Below, one piece after another: positions 32,777 through 43,103 of a DNA stretch of 64,000 nucleotides. Within the stretch, counting starts at the first letter, position 1; each line of letters opens with the position of its first letter. The DNA is from Dyadobacter sediminis (GTDB lineage Bacteria > Bacteroidota > Bacteroidia > Cytophagales > Spirosomataceae). A program made the position numbers and the translations under genes. A model generated the notes under the pieces. It saw nothing but the letters and a program-made list of their open reading frames with translations. It did no database searches and was not told the DNA's origin. The stretch is from contig NZ_VCEI01000021.1 of assembly GCF_005860765.1 (NCBI RefSeq), positions 806,001 through 870,000 of the forward strand. The letters run 5' to 3'.

Positions 32777-33700
32777 ATGAACACACCTGTTTCGTTAACC
32801 CGCATCTGCATAGGTCTAACGTTATTATCCATGCTCAGTTTCAAACAAGCTTTTGCGCAGCGAGAAGTACTTTACGAACAATATGTACAGAATCCGATGT
32901 CCATCAATCCGGGTTTTACGGGTGTAAGGGAGAACTTCAATATGACGGCCATGTTCAGAAGAAAATGGTTTACGATCCAGAATTCGCCTTCCAGCCAGAC
33001 ATTTGCCGCAGACGGAACTGTAGCCGGCGGAAAAGTCGGGATCGGGTTTCAGGCTTTAAACGATCAGACAAGTTATTTTACAACAACCGGCATTTCAGCG
33101 TCCGTTGCTTATCATATTCCTGTTAGTGATCTATGGAAACTGGGCATCGGGGCGCAGGGCGGAATCAATGTACTTCCCGTTTCGGATCTGACTTTCAATG
33201 GTACGAACAGAGCGCTCGGTACTTTCGGGCTTGGAGCCTGGCTGCGTTCTGAAAACCTGTACTTCGGCGTTTCCAAACCTGAAATACTGTCACAGAAATT
33301 CGGTTCTCAGGCAATTAACAGCTTTTACCGTCGTCCTTTGTACATCATGGCCGGCGGAAGCTATGAACTTGCCGACGATGTAATGATGCTTCCGCATGCA
33401 CTGGTTGTACAGGAAAAAGACCATAAGCTGAGAGTTGATATCGGCTCGCGCTTCTGGTTTGACGAAAAAGTAGGAATCGGGGCATCTTACCGCGCAGGCG
33501 GCGGATACAATTCTTTTTCGGCCAAGGTGAATTACCTGCAGGTATCTGCGGAAGTTCAGGCTGGAAGAAATATCAGGCTCGGATACTTTTACAGTACCCG
33601 GCAGGCGGAGCAGATTTATGCAACCTATTCCGGTCCGAAAGGGATCCACGAGCTGATGCTGAAGTTTATACCAAATCCAATCGGATTCCAGAAATACTGA
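32777..33700 (+). CDS. PorP/SprF family type IX secretion membrane protein
   Basis: The ATG at 32777 gives a signal peptide ending SFKQAFAQ; the frame's GTG start adds seven residues. The mature 280-odd residues open with REVLYEQYVQNPMSINPGFTGVRENFNM, the hallmark of PorP/SprF outer-membrane barrels. They end in the barrel strand GIHELMLKF. SprF-type proteins help export gliding adhesins through the T9SS. A single gene without its usual SprE or adhesin partner is present, though a T9SS cargo gene lies about 16 kb away. The upstream gene is the large propeller/barrel protein. Confidence 0.92.
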   Translation: MNTPVSLTRICIGLTLLSMLSFKQAFAQREVLYEQYVQNPMSINPGFTGVRENFNMTAMFRRKWFTIQNSPSSQTFAADGTVAGGKVGIGFQALNDQTSYFTTTGISASVAYHIPVSDLWKLGIGAQGGINVLPVSDLTFNGTNRALGTFGLGAWLRSENLYFGVSKPEILSQKFGSQAINSFYRRPLYIMAGGSYELADDVMMLPHALVVQEKDHKLRVDIGSRFWFDEKVGIGASYRAGGGYNSFSAKVNYLQVSAEVQAGRNIRLGYFYSTRQAEQIYATYSGPKGIHELMLKFIPNPIGFQKY

Positions 33701-33777
33701 TCTAAATGCGTGCGTTATAATGATTACAGCTTACAAGTTAAAAGGATAATTTATTCGTAATGTTTACATAACTCTCG

Positions 33778-33785
33778 TACCTTTG
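33778..33785 (+). promoter_or_regulatory. -7 box TACCTTTG before sucA
   Basis: TACCTTTG fits TAnnTTTG exactly and lies 28 bp before the sucA ATG. A TTATTCG at 33751-33757, 20 bp upstream, may be a weak -33 box. Confidence 0.5.
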
Positions 33786-33813
33786 TCCGGTAAATGAAAT
33801 ACTCACTTTTGTG

Positions 33814-36576
33814 ATGGATAAATACACATATATAGCAAATTCCGACGCCGCTTACATAGAGGAATTGTACAATTCCTATAAGCATGATGCCGCTTCAGTA
33901 GATGAAGGCTGGCAAAAGTTTTTTGAAGGTTTCGACTTTTCACAAAAATATCCCGTTAACGGTAATGGTCATACAAATGGTGCTGCAAACGGCAAGGAAA
34001 CGGCTGCTGCAGGCAAAGTTGACCCATCCCGCATCCGCAAGGAAATGGAAGTGGTGCACCTTATTCGGGGTTACCGCTCGAGAGGCCATTTGCTTGCAAC
34101 AACCAACCCGATCCAGAAACGCAAAGATCGCCAGCCACAGCTGGACATTGCCGATTTCAACCTTGGAAACGAGGACCTTGATTCTGTCTTTGAAGCCGGA
34201 GTTGAAGTTTTTGGCCGTCCTGCAACGCTTCGCGAGATTGTAGATTCGCTGAAAACAATTTATACCAGAAATATAGGTTTTGAGTATCTGTATATCCGCG
34301 ACCGGGAACAAAAAAGCTGGCTGCGTAAAAAAATAGAGAAAGAAGCACTCAATATGACATTCTCGATTGATGAGAAAAAACATATTCTTTCCAAGCTGAA
34401 CGAGGCTGTTGTTTTTGAAAACTTTCTTCATACAAAATATTTAGGTCAGAAACGCTTTTCGCTTGAAGGCGGAGAAACCACCATTCCTGCGCTGGATGCC
34501 ATGATCAACAAGGCAGCAGAAATGGGCGTTGTGGAAGTAATGATCGGTATGGCGCACCGCGGACGTCTGAATGTGCTTGCCAATATCATGCAGAAAACCT
34601 ACGGACAGATTTTTAACGAGTTCGAAGGAAATTTGCCGGATCAGGTCTGGGGCGATGGCGACGTAAAATACCACATGGGTTTTGCAAGCCAGATCACAAC
34701 CAAGAACGGTGAAAAAGTACATCTGAAACTGGCGCCTAACCCGTCGCACCTTGAAGCCGTGAATCCGGTTGTGGAAGGTTATATCCGCGCACGTGCCGAC
34801 GGCATGTACGACAGCGATTATGACCGTGTGCTGCCAATCCTGATTCATGGCGATGCAGCCGTTGCAGGACAGGGGATTGTTTATGAAGTAACGCAGATGT
34901 CCGCGCTGAACGGGTATTATACCGGCGGAACAATCCATTTTGTGATCAATAACCAGGTTGGTTTTACAACGGATTTTATTGATGCAAGATCGAGTATTTA
35001 CTGTACGGATATTGCCAAAATTGTGGATGCGCCTGTACTTCATGTGAACGGAGACGATCCGGAAGCGGTTGTTTTCTGTATGCGCCTTGCCGTGGAATAC
35101 CGTCAGAAATTCAACAAAGACATTTTCATTGATATGGTTTGCTATCGTCGTCACGGTCACAACGAAGCAGACGAACCGAAATTTACACAGCCGGTTTTAT
35201 ATAAATCCATTGAAAATCATCAGAACCCGAGAGAAATTTACCAGAAAACACTGGCAGACCGCGGGGACGTAGATGCGCAGCTTGCTGCCAATATGGATAA
35301 GGAATTCAAACAGCTTCTTCAGGAAAGGCTGGATATGGTAAAGCAAAAAGCATTGCCTTATACCATGCCGAAACTGGAACAGGAATGGCATACGCTCCGC
35401 AAGTCGAAACCGGAAGATTTCGAAAAATCTCCTGAAACGGGTGTTCCGCTGGAAGTACTTGAAAAAGTTGGAAAAGCATTGATCTCGACGCCTGAGAATT
35501 TCAACAGGCTGAAACAAATCGACAAGCTGCTCAAAGACCGCGAGCAGATGATTTTTGACAAGAAAGAAGTAAACTGGGCAACAGCCGAGTTGCTTGCTTA
35601 CGGTTCTATTCTGGCCGAAGGAAATATTGTAAGGCTTAGCGGCCAGGATGTGCAGCGCGGAACGTTTTCACACCGTCATGCCGTGCTGAGAGATGTCGAA
35701 ACCAACGCTGCATACAGCAATCTGGACCATATTCAGGAAAATCAGGGTCCGTTCATGATTTATAACTCGCTGCTTTCAGAGTATGGCGTGCTGGGTTTTG
35801 AATTTGGCTATTCCATGGCTAACCCGAATGCACTTGTAATTTGGGAAGCACAGTTCGGGGATTTTGCGAATGGCACACAGGTTATTATTGATCAGTTTGT
35901 GACTTCCAGTGAAACCAAATGGGACCGCTGGACGGGATTGGTTATGCTGCTTCCTCACGGATATGAAGGACAAGGGCCGGAGCACTCGAATGCACGTCCG
36001 GAACGATATCTTCAACTATCGGCCAATTACAACATCATTGTTGCCAATGTTACAACACCGGCGAACTTTTTCCATCTGCTCCGCAGGCAGCTGAAATTTC
36101 CTTTCCGCAAGCCGCTGATCGTGATGTCGCCGAAATCCATGCTGAGGCATCCGCTTTGTATTTCTCCGATTGATGATCTGGTGAACGGATCTTTTCAGGA
36201 AACCATCGGCGATACTTACGCGGATCCGGCAAAAGTTACCAAAGTGCTTCTTTGCACCGGAAAGCTTTATTACGAACTGTTTGAAAAACAGCAGACTGAC
36301 AAACGGGATGATGTTGCAATTATCCGTCTGGAACAAATGCATCCTTTTCCGCAGAACCAGATCGATGCATTGCTCGGACCATATGAAAATGCTAAGGTAT
36401 ACTGGGTGCAGGAAGAGCCCTTCAACATGGGCGGCTGGACATTTATGCTGAGAATGTATAAAGGAGCCAAACCTCTGGAAGTAATTGCCCGTCAGTCCAG
36501 TGCTTCGCCTTCAACCGGATTTTCCAAAATCCATGCGAAAGAGCAGGCCGAAATCATCAACAGAGCTTTTGAATGA
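33814..36576 (+). CDS. sucA: 2-oxoglutarate dehydrogenase E1 component
   Basis: The 920-residue protein decarboxylates 2-oxoglutarate in the TCA cycle. The N-terminus, MDKYTYIANSDAAYIEELYNSYK, is the usual E2-interacting helix. The thiamine-diphosphate site includes IGMAHRGRLNVLANI, LIHGDAAVAGQGIVYE and IHFVINNQVGFTT. The C-terminal transketolase half has HRHAVLRD and LPHGYEGQGPEHSNAR, and ends QASSASPSTGFSK-like. The ATG at 33814 is preferred over the GTG one codon upstream. The E2 gene follows after 51 bp, as is usual. Confidence 0.97.
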   Translation: MDKYTYIANSDAAYIEELYNSYKHDAASVDEGWQKFFEGFDFSQKYPVNGNGHTNGAANGKETAAAGKVDPSRIRKEMEVVHLIRGYRSRGHLLATTNPIQKRKDRQPQLDIADFNLGNEDLDSVFEAGVEVFGRPATLREIVDSLKTIYTRNIGFEYLYIRDREQKSWLRKKIEKEALNMTFSIDEKKHILSKLNEAVVFENFLHTKYLGQKRFSLEGGETTIPALDAMINKAAEMGVVEVMIGMAHRGRLNVLANIMQKTYGQIFNEFEGNLPDQVWGDGDVKYHMGFASQITTKNGEKVHLKLAPNPSHLEAVNPVVEGYIRARADGMYDSDYDRVLPILIHGDAAVAGQGIVYEVTQMSALNGYYTGGTIHFVINNQVGFTTDFIDARSSIYCTDIAKIVDAPVLHVNGDDPEAVVFCMRLAVEYRQKFNKDIFIDMVCYRRHGHNEADEPKFTQPVLYKSIENHQNPREIYQKTLADRGDVDAQLAANMDKEFKQLLQERLDMVKQKALPYTMPKLEQEWHTLRKSKPEDFEKSPETGVPLEVLEKVGKALISTPENFNRLKQIDKLLKDREQMIFDKKEVNWATAELLAYGSILAEGNIVRLSGQDVQRGTFSHRHAVLRDVETNAAYSNLDHIQENQGPFMIYNSLLSEYGVLGFEFGYSMANPNALVIWEAQFGDFANGTQVIIDQFVTSSETKWDRWTGLVMLLPHGYEGQGPEHSNARPERYLQLSANYNIIVANVTTPANFFHLLRRQLKFPFRKPLIVMSPKSMLRHPLCISPIDDLVNGSFQETIGDTYADPAKVTKVLLCTGKLYYELFEKQQTDKRDDVAIIRLEQMHPFPQNQIDALLGPYENAKVYWVQEEPFNMGGWTFMLRMYKGAKPLEVIARQSSASPSTGFSKIHAKEQAEIINRAFE

Positions 36577-36627
36577 TTATTCCTATAATGTTTAGACACT
36601 TAATTCGATAACAAGATTGCACATAAA

Positions 36628-38253
36628 ATGGCTGAAATTGAAATAAAAGTACCGCCCGTTGGCGAGTCGATTACGGAGGTTACAATAGGAAACTGGTTCA
36701 AAAATGATGGCGATTTTGTGAAAATGGATGAAGTCATTTGCGGACTTGATTCGGATAAGGCGACGTTTGAACTTACAGCAGAAGCCGAAGGTGTTTTGAA
36801 TATCAAAGCACAGGAAGGCGATACATTGAATATCGGAGACCTGATTGCAACCATAAATTCATCGTCCAACGGAGAAACCAAAACGCAGGCTCCACAGCAG
36901 AAAGCCTCGGCTCCAAGTGAAGCGGGTGCTGAAAACGTAGCGGACAAAGCCGGCGAGCCTGCTTCCGTTGCAGCAGCACAGCAACAAGCACCTGCGCCAG
37001 TCGCAGAAGCGCCTGCAGGTTCAAAAAAAGCTTACGAAATGAAAGTTCCTACGGTAGGAGAATCCATTACAGAAGTCACTATTGCTTCGTGGAGCAAAAA
37101 AGACGGCGACCACGTGGAAGTAGACGAAATAATCTGTGAGCTGGAATCTGACAAAGCCACGTTTGAGCTTCCGGCAGAAGCTGCGGGAACTCTAAGGATT
37201 GTCGGCAAAGAAGGCGATACGCTTCCGATCGGTGCGGTTATCTGCACCATCGAGCAAGGATCCGGATCACCGGCGGCAGCTTCTGCTCCGCAAACGGCGG
37301 CTCCTGCTTCTGCACCGGCTGCTGCTGACAAGAATTCCAGCGACAAACATGCATCTCCGGTTGCTGCAAAAATCCTTGCTGAAAAAGGAATTGATCCGAA
37401 AGATGTAAACGGTTCAGGGTCAGGCGGAAGAATCATGAAAGACGATGCTTTGAAAGCGGGCAGCAAACCTGCTGAACAGGCACCAGCTGCACAGTCTGCA
37501 TCGGCTCCGTCCAAACCTGCTCCTGCTGCTCCTGTGCAGACACAGGCCGGTGCCCGCGGACAGCGCAGAGAAAAAATGTCGTCACTACGCAAAACCATTG
37601 CCCGCAGGCTTGTTGCCGTTAAAAATGAAACGGCCATGCTGACTACTTTCAACGAAGTGGATATGAAGCCGGTTATGGACGTACGTGCGAAGTTCAAGGA
37701 TAAGTTCAAGGAAAAGCATGAAGTCGGTTTGGGCTTTATGTCATTCTTTGTCAAAGCAGTAACCATTGCATTGAAAGACTTCCCGGTTATCAATGCCTAT
37801 ATTGATGGAGAAGAACTGGTATATAATGATTACAGCGACATTTCAGTAGCTGTTTCAACGCCACGCGGACTGGTTGTACCAATTATCCGCAATGCAGAAA
37901 CACTGTCATTTGCAGCCATTGAAAAGGAAATTGTGAGGCTTGCCGTTCGTGCACGAGACGGAAAACTGGGAATGGACGAAATGACTGGCGGAACGTTCAC
38001 CATTACGAATGGCGGAACATTCGGTTCGATGCTTTCAACTCCGATCATTAATGCGCCGCAGTCAGCCATTCTCGGCATGCATAACATTGTGGAGCGCGCT
38101 GTTGTTGTAGACGGACAAATTGTAATTCGACCGATCATGTATGTGGCGTTATCTTACGATCACCGGACGATTGACGGCAAAGATTCTGTAAGCTTTCTGG
38201 TAAGGGTAAAACAACTTCTGGAAGATCCGATGCGATTATTGCTGGATATGTAA
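36628..38253 (+). CDS. sucB: 2-oxoglutarate dehydrogenase E2 with two lipoyl domains
   Basis: The 541-residue protein has two biotinyl/lipoyl domains, residues 1-77 and 136-212, with lipoyl Lys44 in LDSDKATFE and Lys176 in LESDKATFE. Ala/Pro-rich linkers join them to the E3-binding domain ([31 protein letters not shown], about residues 248-280) and the C-terminal acyltransferase (about residues 310-541) with the catalytic His in [11 protein letters not shown]. Most 2-oxoglutarate E2 proteins have one lipoyl domain, so this is an expanded form. A strong terminator ends the sucA-sucB transcript. Confidence 0.96.
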   Translation: MAEIEIKVPPVGESITEVTIGNWFKNDGDFVKMDEVICGLDSDKATFELTAEAEGVLNIKAQEGDTLNIGDLIATINSSSNGETKTQAPQQKASAPSEAGAENVADKAGEPASVAAAQQQAPAPVAEAPAGSKKAYEMKVPTVGESITEVTIASWSKKDGDHVEVDEIICELESDKATFELPAEAAGTLRIVGKEGDTLPIGAVICTIEQGSGSPAAASAPQTAAPASAPAAADKNSSDKHASPVAAKILAEKGIDPKDVNGSGSGGRIMKDDALKAGSKPAEQAPAAQSASAPSKPAPAAPVQTQAGARGQRREKMSSLRKTIARRLVAVKNETAMLTTFNEVDMKPVMDVRAKFKDKFKEKHEVGLGFMSFFVKAVTIALKDFPVINAYIDGEELVYNDYSDISVAVSTPRGLVVPIIRNAETLSFAAIEKEIVRLAVRARDGKLGMDEMTGGTFTITNGGTFGSMLSTPIINAPQSAILGMHNIVERAVVVDGQIVIRPIMYVALSYDHRTIDGKDSVSFLVRVKQLLEDPMRLLLDM

Positions 38254-38270
38254 TCTGTTTCAGGATATAG

Positions 38271-38308
38271 AAAAAGGGAGAGTCAGTTCGTCTGATTCTC
38301 CCTTTTTT
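38271..38308. terminator. Bidirectional terminator after sucB
   Basis: A 15-bp stem with one G-T wobble and loop TTCGT is flanked by A5 and T6, so it serves sucB and the convergent MazG-like gene. Confidence 0.88.
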
Positions 38309-38323
38309 GTTTGCAGTTTAATC

Positions 38324-38650
38324 TTAGTTCAGCTTGTCATTTTCTTTATGCCTTGTGCTGTCACGCTGTGTTTTCTTGGCCATATTCTTTTCAAAAGCTT
38401 CCGTAAGATTAATCCCGGTCTGATTGGCGAGACAAATCAGGACCCAGAGAACATCCGCCATTTCATCGCCGAGATCCTTTCCGAGATCCGATTTCTTGAA
38501 AGACTGATCACCGTAAGTACGGGCCATAATGCGCGCCAGTTCACCGACCTCCTCTGTCAGGATCGTCATATTGGTAAGTTCAGAGAAATAACGGACACCG
38601 TATGTTTTTATCCAGATATCCACTTGTGACTGAGCATCTTCAAGCGTCAT
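38324..38650 (-). CDS. MazG-like nucleotide pyrophosphohydrolase
   Basis: The 108-residue protein is a small all-alpha NTP pyrophosphohydrolase. Its Mg-binding pattern is EEVGELARIMAR near residue 32 and GDEMADVLWVLICLAN near residue 62, the EExxE...ExxD arrangement. It probably removes non-canonical nucleotides; the exact substrate is not readable. It is 31 bp downstream of dtd on the same strand, so both form a small quality-control operon. Confidence 0.88.
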   Translation of the reverse strand: MTLEDAQSQVDIWIKTYGVRYFSELTNMTILTEEVGELARIMARTYGDQSFKKSDLGKDLGDEMADVLWVLICLANQTGINLTEAFEKNMAKKTQRDSTRHKENDKLN

Positions 38651-38681
38651 AAATTTGTATTAAAAAGATGAAAATTAAGAA

Positions 38682-39134
38682 TCAGATCCGGTTTCTGGAA
38701 TCAATTACAATGGTTACAGGGCCGTCATTCAGCAGTGCTACTTTCATATCAGCGCCGAATTTTCCGCACTGGATCGGTTTTCCGAGTTCATTTTCCAGAA
38801 ACGTGATCATATTTTCATAGAGCGGAATGGCTACGTCATGCCGGGCTGCTTCGATGAACGACGGGCGGTTTCCCTTTTTGGTACTTGCGTGAAGGGTAAA
38901 CTGACTGATCAGTAAAATATCGCCGTCAACAGATTTAAGGTCAAGGTTCATTTTGCCTTCCTCGTCGCTGAAAACGCGCAGACCGGCAATTTTCTTTCCA
39001 AGCCATTCCATATCTTCCCGGTTATCCAGATGCGTAATGCCGAGTAATACCAGAAAACCGGTTCCGATCTCGCCGTGAATTTTTCCTTCTATTGTAACCG
39101 ATGCATTGCTTACCCGCTGAATAACTGCAATCAT
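38682..39134 (-). CDS. dtd: D-aminoacyl-tRNA deacylase
   Basis: The 150-residue protein removes D-amino acids, and glycine mischarged on tRNA-Ala, from tRNA. It begins MIAVIQRVSNASVTIEGK. Its two signature motifs are LLISQFTLHAST (SQFTL), about residues 75-86, and the cis-Gly-Pro motif NDGPVTIVIDS near the C-terminus. Length is normal. It heads the small minus-strand operon with the MazG-like gene and is divergent from sdaA. Confidence 0.96.
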   Translation of the reverse strand: MIAVIQRVSNASVTIEGKIHGEIGTGFLVLLGITHLDNREDMEWLGKKIAGLRVFSDEEGKMNLDLKSVDGDILLISQFTLHASTKKGNRPSFIEAARHDVAIPLYENMITFLENELGKPIQCGKFGADMKVALLNDGPVTIVIDSRNRI

Positions 39135-39370
39135 GAAAAAGAAACGTAATTTGAATCAGGTTATGAATTTGGTATGATGTCAAAAGTAAGCGTTAGAAAG
39201 GTTTTTAACGCAGGAAGTTGCGCTTCTGCCGTGAAATTTTAATCCGTATCAACATTTTTACCGGCAAGATCAGCCTGCTCATTTATCAGAAGGTATTTTA
39301 CGGAACAATATTAAAGATGCAGGAAAAGTTACAATTTAGGGAAACAATTAATCCGGTCCGGAAACTTGCC

Positions 39371-40792
39371 ATGAAAGAAGAGCGCATATCGGTTTTTGAC
39401 ATTTTTAAGATAGGAATTGGTCCTTCCAGTTCACATACACTCGGTCCCTGGCGTGCAGCACAGCTTTTTCTCAAATCGCTGAAAAACAAAGCGGATGAGA
39501 TTTACTCCGTACAAGTACACCTTTACGGCTCGCTGGCGAAAACCGGAAAAGGGCACGGAACGGACATTGCGGTAATGCTGGGTTTGAGCGGGTATGATCC
39601 GGTGACAATGGAAACGGCATCCATCGACCGGATTCTGGATGAAATTGCTGCATCGGAAACCATTCAGCTTCACGGTGATTTGAAAATTCCTTTTTCACCA
39701 GAAACCGATATTGTCTTTCATAATTCAGAATCGTTGCCTTTTCATCCGAATGGCCTGATTTTCAAGGCAGTCACCAAGTCCCAAACCAGCATTGAAGAAA
39801 CCTACTATTCAACAGGCGGAGGTTTTGTCGTTTGCGGAGAAAGTGACGATACTGCTTTACTGCCACATGTAAAACTTCCTTTTCCAATCGACAATGCAGC
39901 TGATCTGCTGAACTGGCATCAATTAACCGGAAAGCCGATCTGGGAAATTGTACTGGAAAATGAGAAAGTCTGGAAAGATGAAAAACGGGTACGCGAAGAT
40001 TTGCTGAATATCTGGCATGTCATGCAGGAAAGTATTTTTCACGGTTGCCAGACCAAAGGCATTCTGCCGGGCGGACTTCATGTGCAGCGACGTGCGGCCG
40101 AGTTAAACCAGAAACTTTTAAATGGAAAACAGTGTGCAGGCTGTGACGATTGGATTGATCTGATCCGTGCAGGCGGCCAGGGTTTTAACTACACACTGGA
40201 CTGGGTAAGCTGTTTTGCACTGGCAGTTAATGAAGAAAACGCGTCGTTCAGCCGCGTGGTTACCGCTCCTACGAATGGCGCAGCAGGCGTTATTCCGGCT
40301 GTTCTCCAGTTTTATCTTACTTTTTGCGGCGGTACGGAAGAAGATGTATTCCGGTTTTTACTGACCGCCGGAGAAATAGGAAGCATATTCAAGAAAGGGG
40401 CGACGATTTCGGCTGCTATGGGCGGCTGCCAGGCGGAAATCGGTGTTTCTTCTGCCATGGCTGCTGCCGGTTTGACGCAGGTTTCGGGCGGAACGGCGGA
40501 ACAATGCCTGATGGCAGCGGAAATAGCCATGGAACATCATCTGGGCATGACGTGCGATCCCGTCGGCGGATTGGTGCAGATTCCGTGTATCGAACGCAAT
40601 ACAATGGGCGCGATCAAAGCGATAACTGCTTCGCAGCTTGCCATGCAAAGCAATCCTTCCAATGCAAAAGTTTCCCTTGACAATGTGGTTAAAACCATGT
40701 GGCAAACGGCGCTGGACATGAACAACCGCTACAAGGAAACCTCCGAAGCCGGACTGGCCGTAAACATTCCGATCAGCCTTAGTGAATGCTGA
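39371..40792 (+). CDS. sdaA: L-serine ammonia-lyase (single chain, Fe-S)
   Basis: The enzyme deaminates L-serine to pyruvate. I start it at the ATG at 39371, because [26 protein letters not shown] is the family's usual N-terminus; the frame could begin as early as 39218. The protein of 473 residues has a beta domain to about 190 and an alpha domain with the 4Fe-4S Cys region: [18 protein letters not shown], [39 protein letters not shown] and [18 protein letters not shown]. It faces the convergent mgtE gene 11 bp downstream. Confidence 0.95.
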   Translation: MKEERISVFDIFKIGIGPSSSHTLGPWRAAQLFLKSLKNKADEIYSVQVHLYGSLAKTGKGHGTDIAVMLGLSGYDPVTMETASIDRILDEIAASETIQLHGDLKIPFSPETDIVFHNSESLPFHPNGLIFKAVTKSQTSIEETYYSTGGGFVVCGESDDTALLPHVKLPFPIDNAADLLNWHQLTGKPIWEIVLENEKVWKDEKRVREDLLNIWHVMQESIFHGCQTKGILPGGLHVQRRAAELNQKLLNGKQCAGCDDWIDLIRAGGQGFNYTLDWVSCFALAVNEENASFSRVVTAPTNGAAGVIPAVLQFYLTFCGGTEEDVFRFLLTAGEIGSIFKKGATISAAMGGCQAEIGVSSAMAAAGLTQVSGGTAEQCLMAAEIAMEHHLGMTCDPVGGLVQIPCIERNTMGAIKAITASQLAMQSNPSNAKVSLDNVVKTMWQTALDMNNRYKETSEAGLAVNIPISLSEC

Positions 40793-40803
40793 GCTGATTG
40801 ATC

Positions 40804-42156
40804 TTATAGATTTAAAAGCAAATGCGCAAGCCCGAAGTAAACGCCGTAACCGATCAGATCATTGGCCGTTGTGATAAACGGCCCGGAAGCAACCGCCGGA
40901 TTGATCCCGATTTTTTCCAGCAGAATGGGCGTAATCGTTCCCATAAAAGAAGCCAGGAATACAACGGACATCAAAGCCGTGGAAACAACCAGTGCAAGCT
41001 GCATTTCATTCCCGATCAGAAGATTGAAGCCAAACACGATGCAGCTGATTATTAATCCATTGATAAAGGCTACGGCAAGCATTCTGATCAGCCGCTGACC
41101 AACCGTCGTATCCAGGCCGGTTTTATCCGCCAGGCTTTGCAGAATAATCGATGAAGTCTGGATTCCTACGTTGCCGCCCGTGGAACCGATAATCGGAATA
41201 AAGGCAGCCATGGCCGGAATGATTTTGAGGTCACCTTCAAAAAAACTGATGAATTTGGCCGCCAGAATACCGCCTGTCATGCCGACGAGCAGCCAGGGAA
41301 GGCGCGCTTTGGTTTGCTGCCAGATCGTATCGTCTTCTTCCACATCGCCCGTTATACCCGCCATGGCCAGCGTATCGGAACTAGCCTGATCCGTAATGAC
41401 GTCGATCACGTCATCAATCGTAATACGTCCGAGCAGTTTTCCCTGAACGTTCACAACCGGCAATGCATCCAGATCATAACGCTGCATAAGCTCTGCCACT
41501 TCTTCGGCCGGCCTGTACGTCTCGACAAAAATCACATCTTTATCATACAAGCTTTCGATCCGCGTATTTTTGTGCGCCAGCACGATCTTTTTCAGGGAAA
41601 GCAACCCGAGCAGTTTGCCGGCATCGTCGATGACATACACGGCATAAACTTTCCCGACATCTTCGGCCTGCTTTCTCAGTTCCTCAATGCATTCATTTAC
41701 AGTCCAGTTTACATTTGCCTTTACAAGTTCCTTCTGCATCAGGCCGCCCGCAACGTCTTCGTCGTAATGAAGCAGATCCAGAATGAAACGCGCCTGTTCG
41801 CGGTCTTCCAGCAAGGCAATCACTTCTTCTCTCACCCGGATCGGCTGCTCGTTCAGCAAATCCACGGCATCATCGGAATCAAACAGATTGACAAAACGGG
41901 ATATTTCCTCGGATGAAAAAGCCTTCAGGAATTCCTTGCGCCGGTGCGGGTCCATATCCGCAAGGATTTCGGCTCCTGTTTCCATGTCCAGCTGACTGAT
42001 GAGGTATTTGGCATCTTCGGTTTCAAGCTCGTACAAAAGTCCTGTAATATCCGCTGTAAAAAGACTTTCTATTTCGGAACGGATGGATACAGCATCTTCT
42101 CTAGCAATCAGTTCCTCGACATGGCCTACGTATTCTTTGGTTAATTCAAACGTCAT
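40804..42156 (-). CDS. mgtE: Magnesium transporter MgtE
   Basis: The 450-residue protein is a homodimeric Mg(II) channel. A cytoplasmic N domain (about residues 1-130, with DMDPHRRKEFLKAF) is followed by two CBS domains (about 135-260, with VYVIDDAGKLLGLLSLKKI and DALPVVNVQGKLLGRITIDD). Five membrane helices run from about 285, with GSTGGNVGIQTSSIILQSLA. Magnesium binding at the CBS domains normally gates the pore. It is 59 bp after rsmA on the same strand. Confidence 0.95.
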   Translation of the reverse strand: MTFELTKEYVGHVEELIAREDAVSIRSEIESLFTADITGLLYELETEDAKYLISQLDMETGAEILADMDPHRRKEFLKAFSSEEISRFVNLFDSDDAVDLLNEQPIRVREEVIALLEDREQARFILDLLHYDEDVAGGLMQKELVKANVNWTVNECIEELRKQAEDVGKVYAVYVIDDAGKLLGLLSLKKIVLAHKNTRIESLYDKDVIFVETYRPAEEVAELMQRYDLDALPVVNVQGKLLGRITIDDVIDVITDQASSDTLAMAGITGDVEEDDTIWQQTKARLPWLLVGMTGGILAAKFISFFEGDLKIIPAMAAFIPIIGSTGGNVGIQTSSIILQSLADKTGLDTTVGQRLIRMLAVAFINGLIISCIVFGFNLLIGNEMQLALVVSTALMSVVFLASFMGTITPILLEKIGINPAVASGPFITTANDLIGYGVYFGLAHLLLNL

Positions 42157-42215
42157 TGTTACTGGCTTTTGGCATTTTTCAAAACGGCTCTGACTTGATG
42201 AAGCATCTGTTTATT

Positions 42216-43022
42216 TCAGGCCTGCGAAGTAAGGCTTTCCGCAAGTCTGGTCAGTTCCACAAAGTCGTTGACACTTAACTGTTCGGCCCGTTTCGTCAGA
42301 AGCGGATGTTCCGGAAATTCACCCACTGGTTTTAACGCGTTCCTCAACGTTTTTCTGCGCTGGTTAAAAGCCGTTTTTACAACCCGGAAAAACAACTTTT
42401 CATCACAGTCCAGTGAAACCGTAGCGTTCCTTCGTAAACGGATCACGCCGGACTGTACTTTGGGGGGCGGGTCGAAAGCGCCCGGCGGAACTGAAACAAG
42501 GTAATCTATATCGTAAAAAGCCTGTAAAAGGACACTCAGAATCCCGTAATCCTTGTTTCCCGGCGGCGAGGCAATCCGTTGCGCCACTTCCTTCTGCAGC
42601 ATGCAGACAATCTCCGGAATCCGGTCCCGGATCTGCAAAGCCCGGAAAAAAATCTGCGAAGAAATGTTGTACGGGAAATTTCCGATGATGGCAAACGGTT
42701 CGGGAAAAAACTCGTCCGGATTGAATTTCAGGAAATCGCCGGAAATAATCCGCGGGGAAAGTTCGGGGAAATGCTGGTTGAGGTAATCGACAGATTCTGT
42801 ATCTATCTCGATCACAAAAGTACTGAAACCGTTCTTTTCCAGTAAAAACTGTGTAAGCACGCCCATACCCGGCCCGATTTCCAGAACCTTGTTATAACAG
42901 CCGTGTCCTGAAAGCCCGTCAACGATTTTCTGGGCAATAGCAAGATCTTTTAAAAAGTGCTGGCCAAGATGCTTTTTGGCTCTGACTTTCGAATCATTCC
43001 GATTTTTATAATTTATTTTCAC
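42216..43022 (-). CDS. rsmA: 16S rRNA dimethyladenosine transferase
   Basis: The 268-residue protein is the KsgA/RsmA methyltransferase that dimethylates two adenines near the 3' end of 16S rRNA. It has [19 protein letters not shown] (residues about 18-36), the SAM motif [15 protein letters not shown] and motif [31 protein letters not shown] sequence near the C-terminus ([15 protein letters not shown]) completes the pattern. Length is normal. It is upstream of mgtE and divergent from the hybrid kinase gene by 81 bp. Confidence 0.97.
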   Translation of the reverse strand: MKINYKNRNDSKVRAKKHLGQHFLKDLAIAQKIVDGLSGHGCYNKVLEIGPGMGVLTQFLLEKNGFSTFVIEIDTESVDYLNQHFPELSPRIISGDFLKFNPDEFFPEPFAIIGNFPYNISSQIFFRALQIRDRIPEIVCMLQKEVAQRIASPPGNKDYGILSVLLQAFYDIDYLVSVPPGAFDPPPKVQSGVIRLRRNATVSLDCDEKLFFRVVKTAFNQRRKTLRNALKPVGEFPEHPLLTKRAEQLSVNDFVELTRLAESLTSQA

Positions 43023-43103
43023 AAGTCAAAATTACGGCTTAATTCGTAGATTTATCGAATAAAGAACACGAAGGAATTTTAAAAATACGAATACCCGGAT
43101 ACC

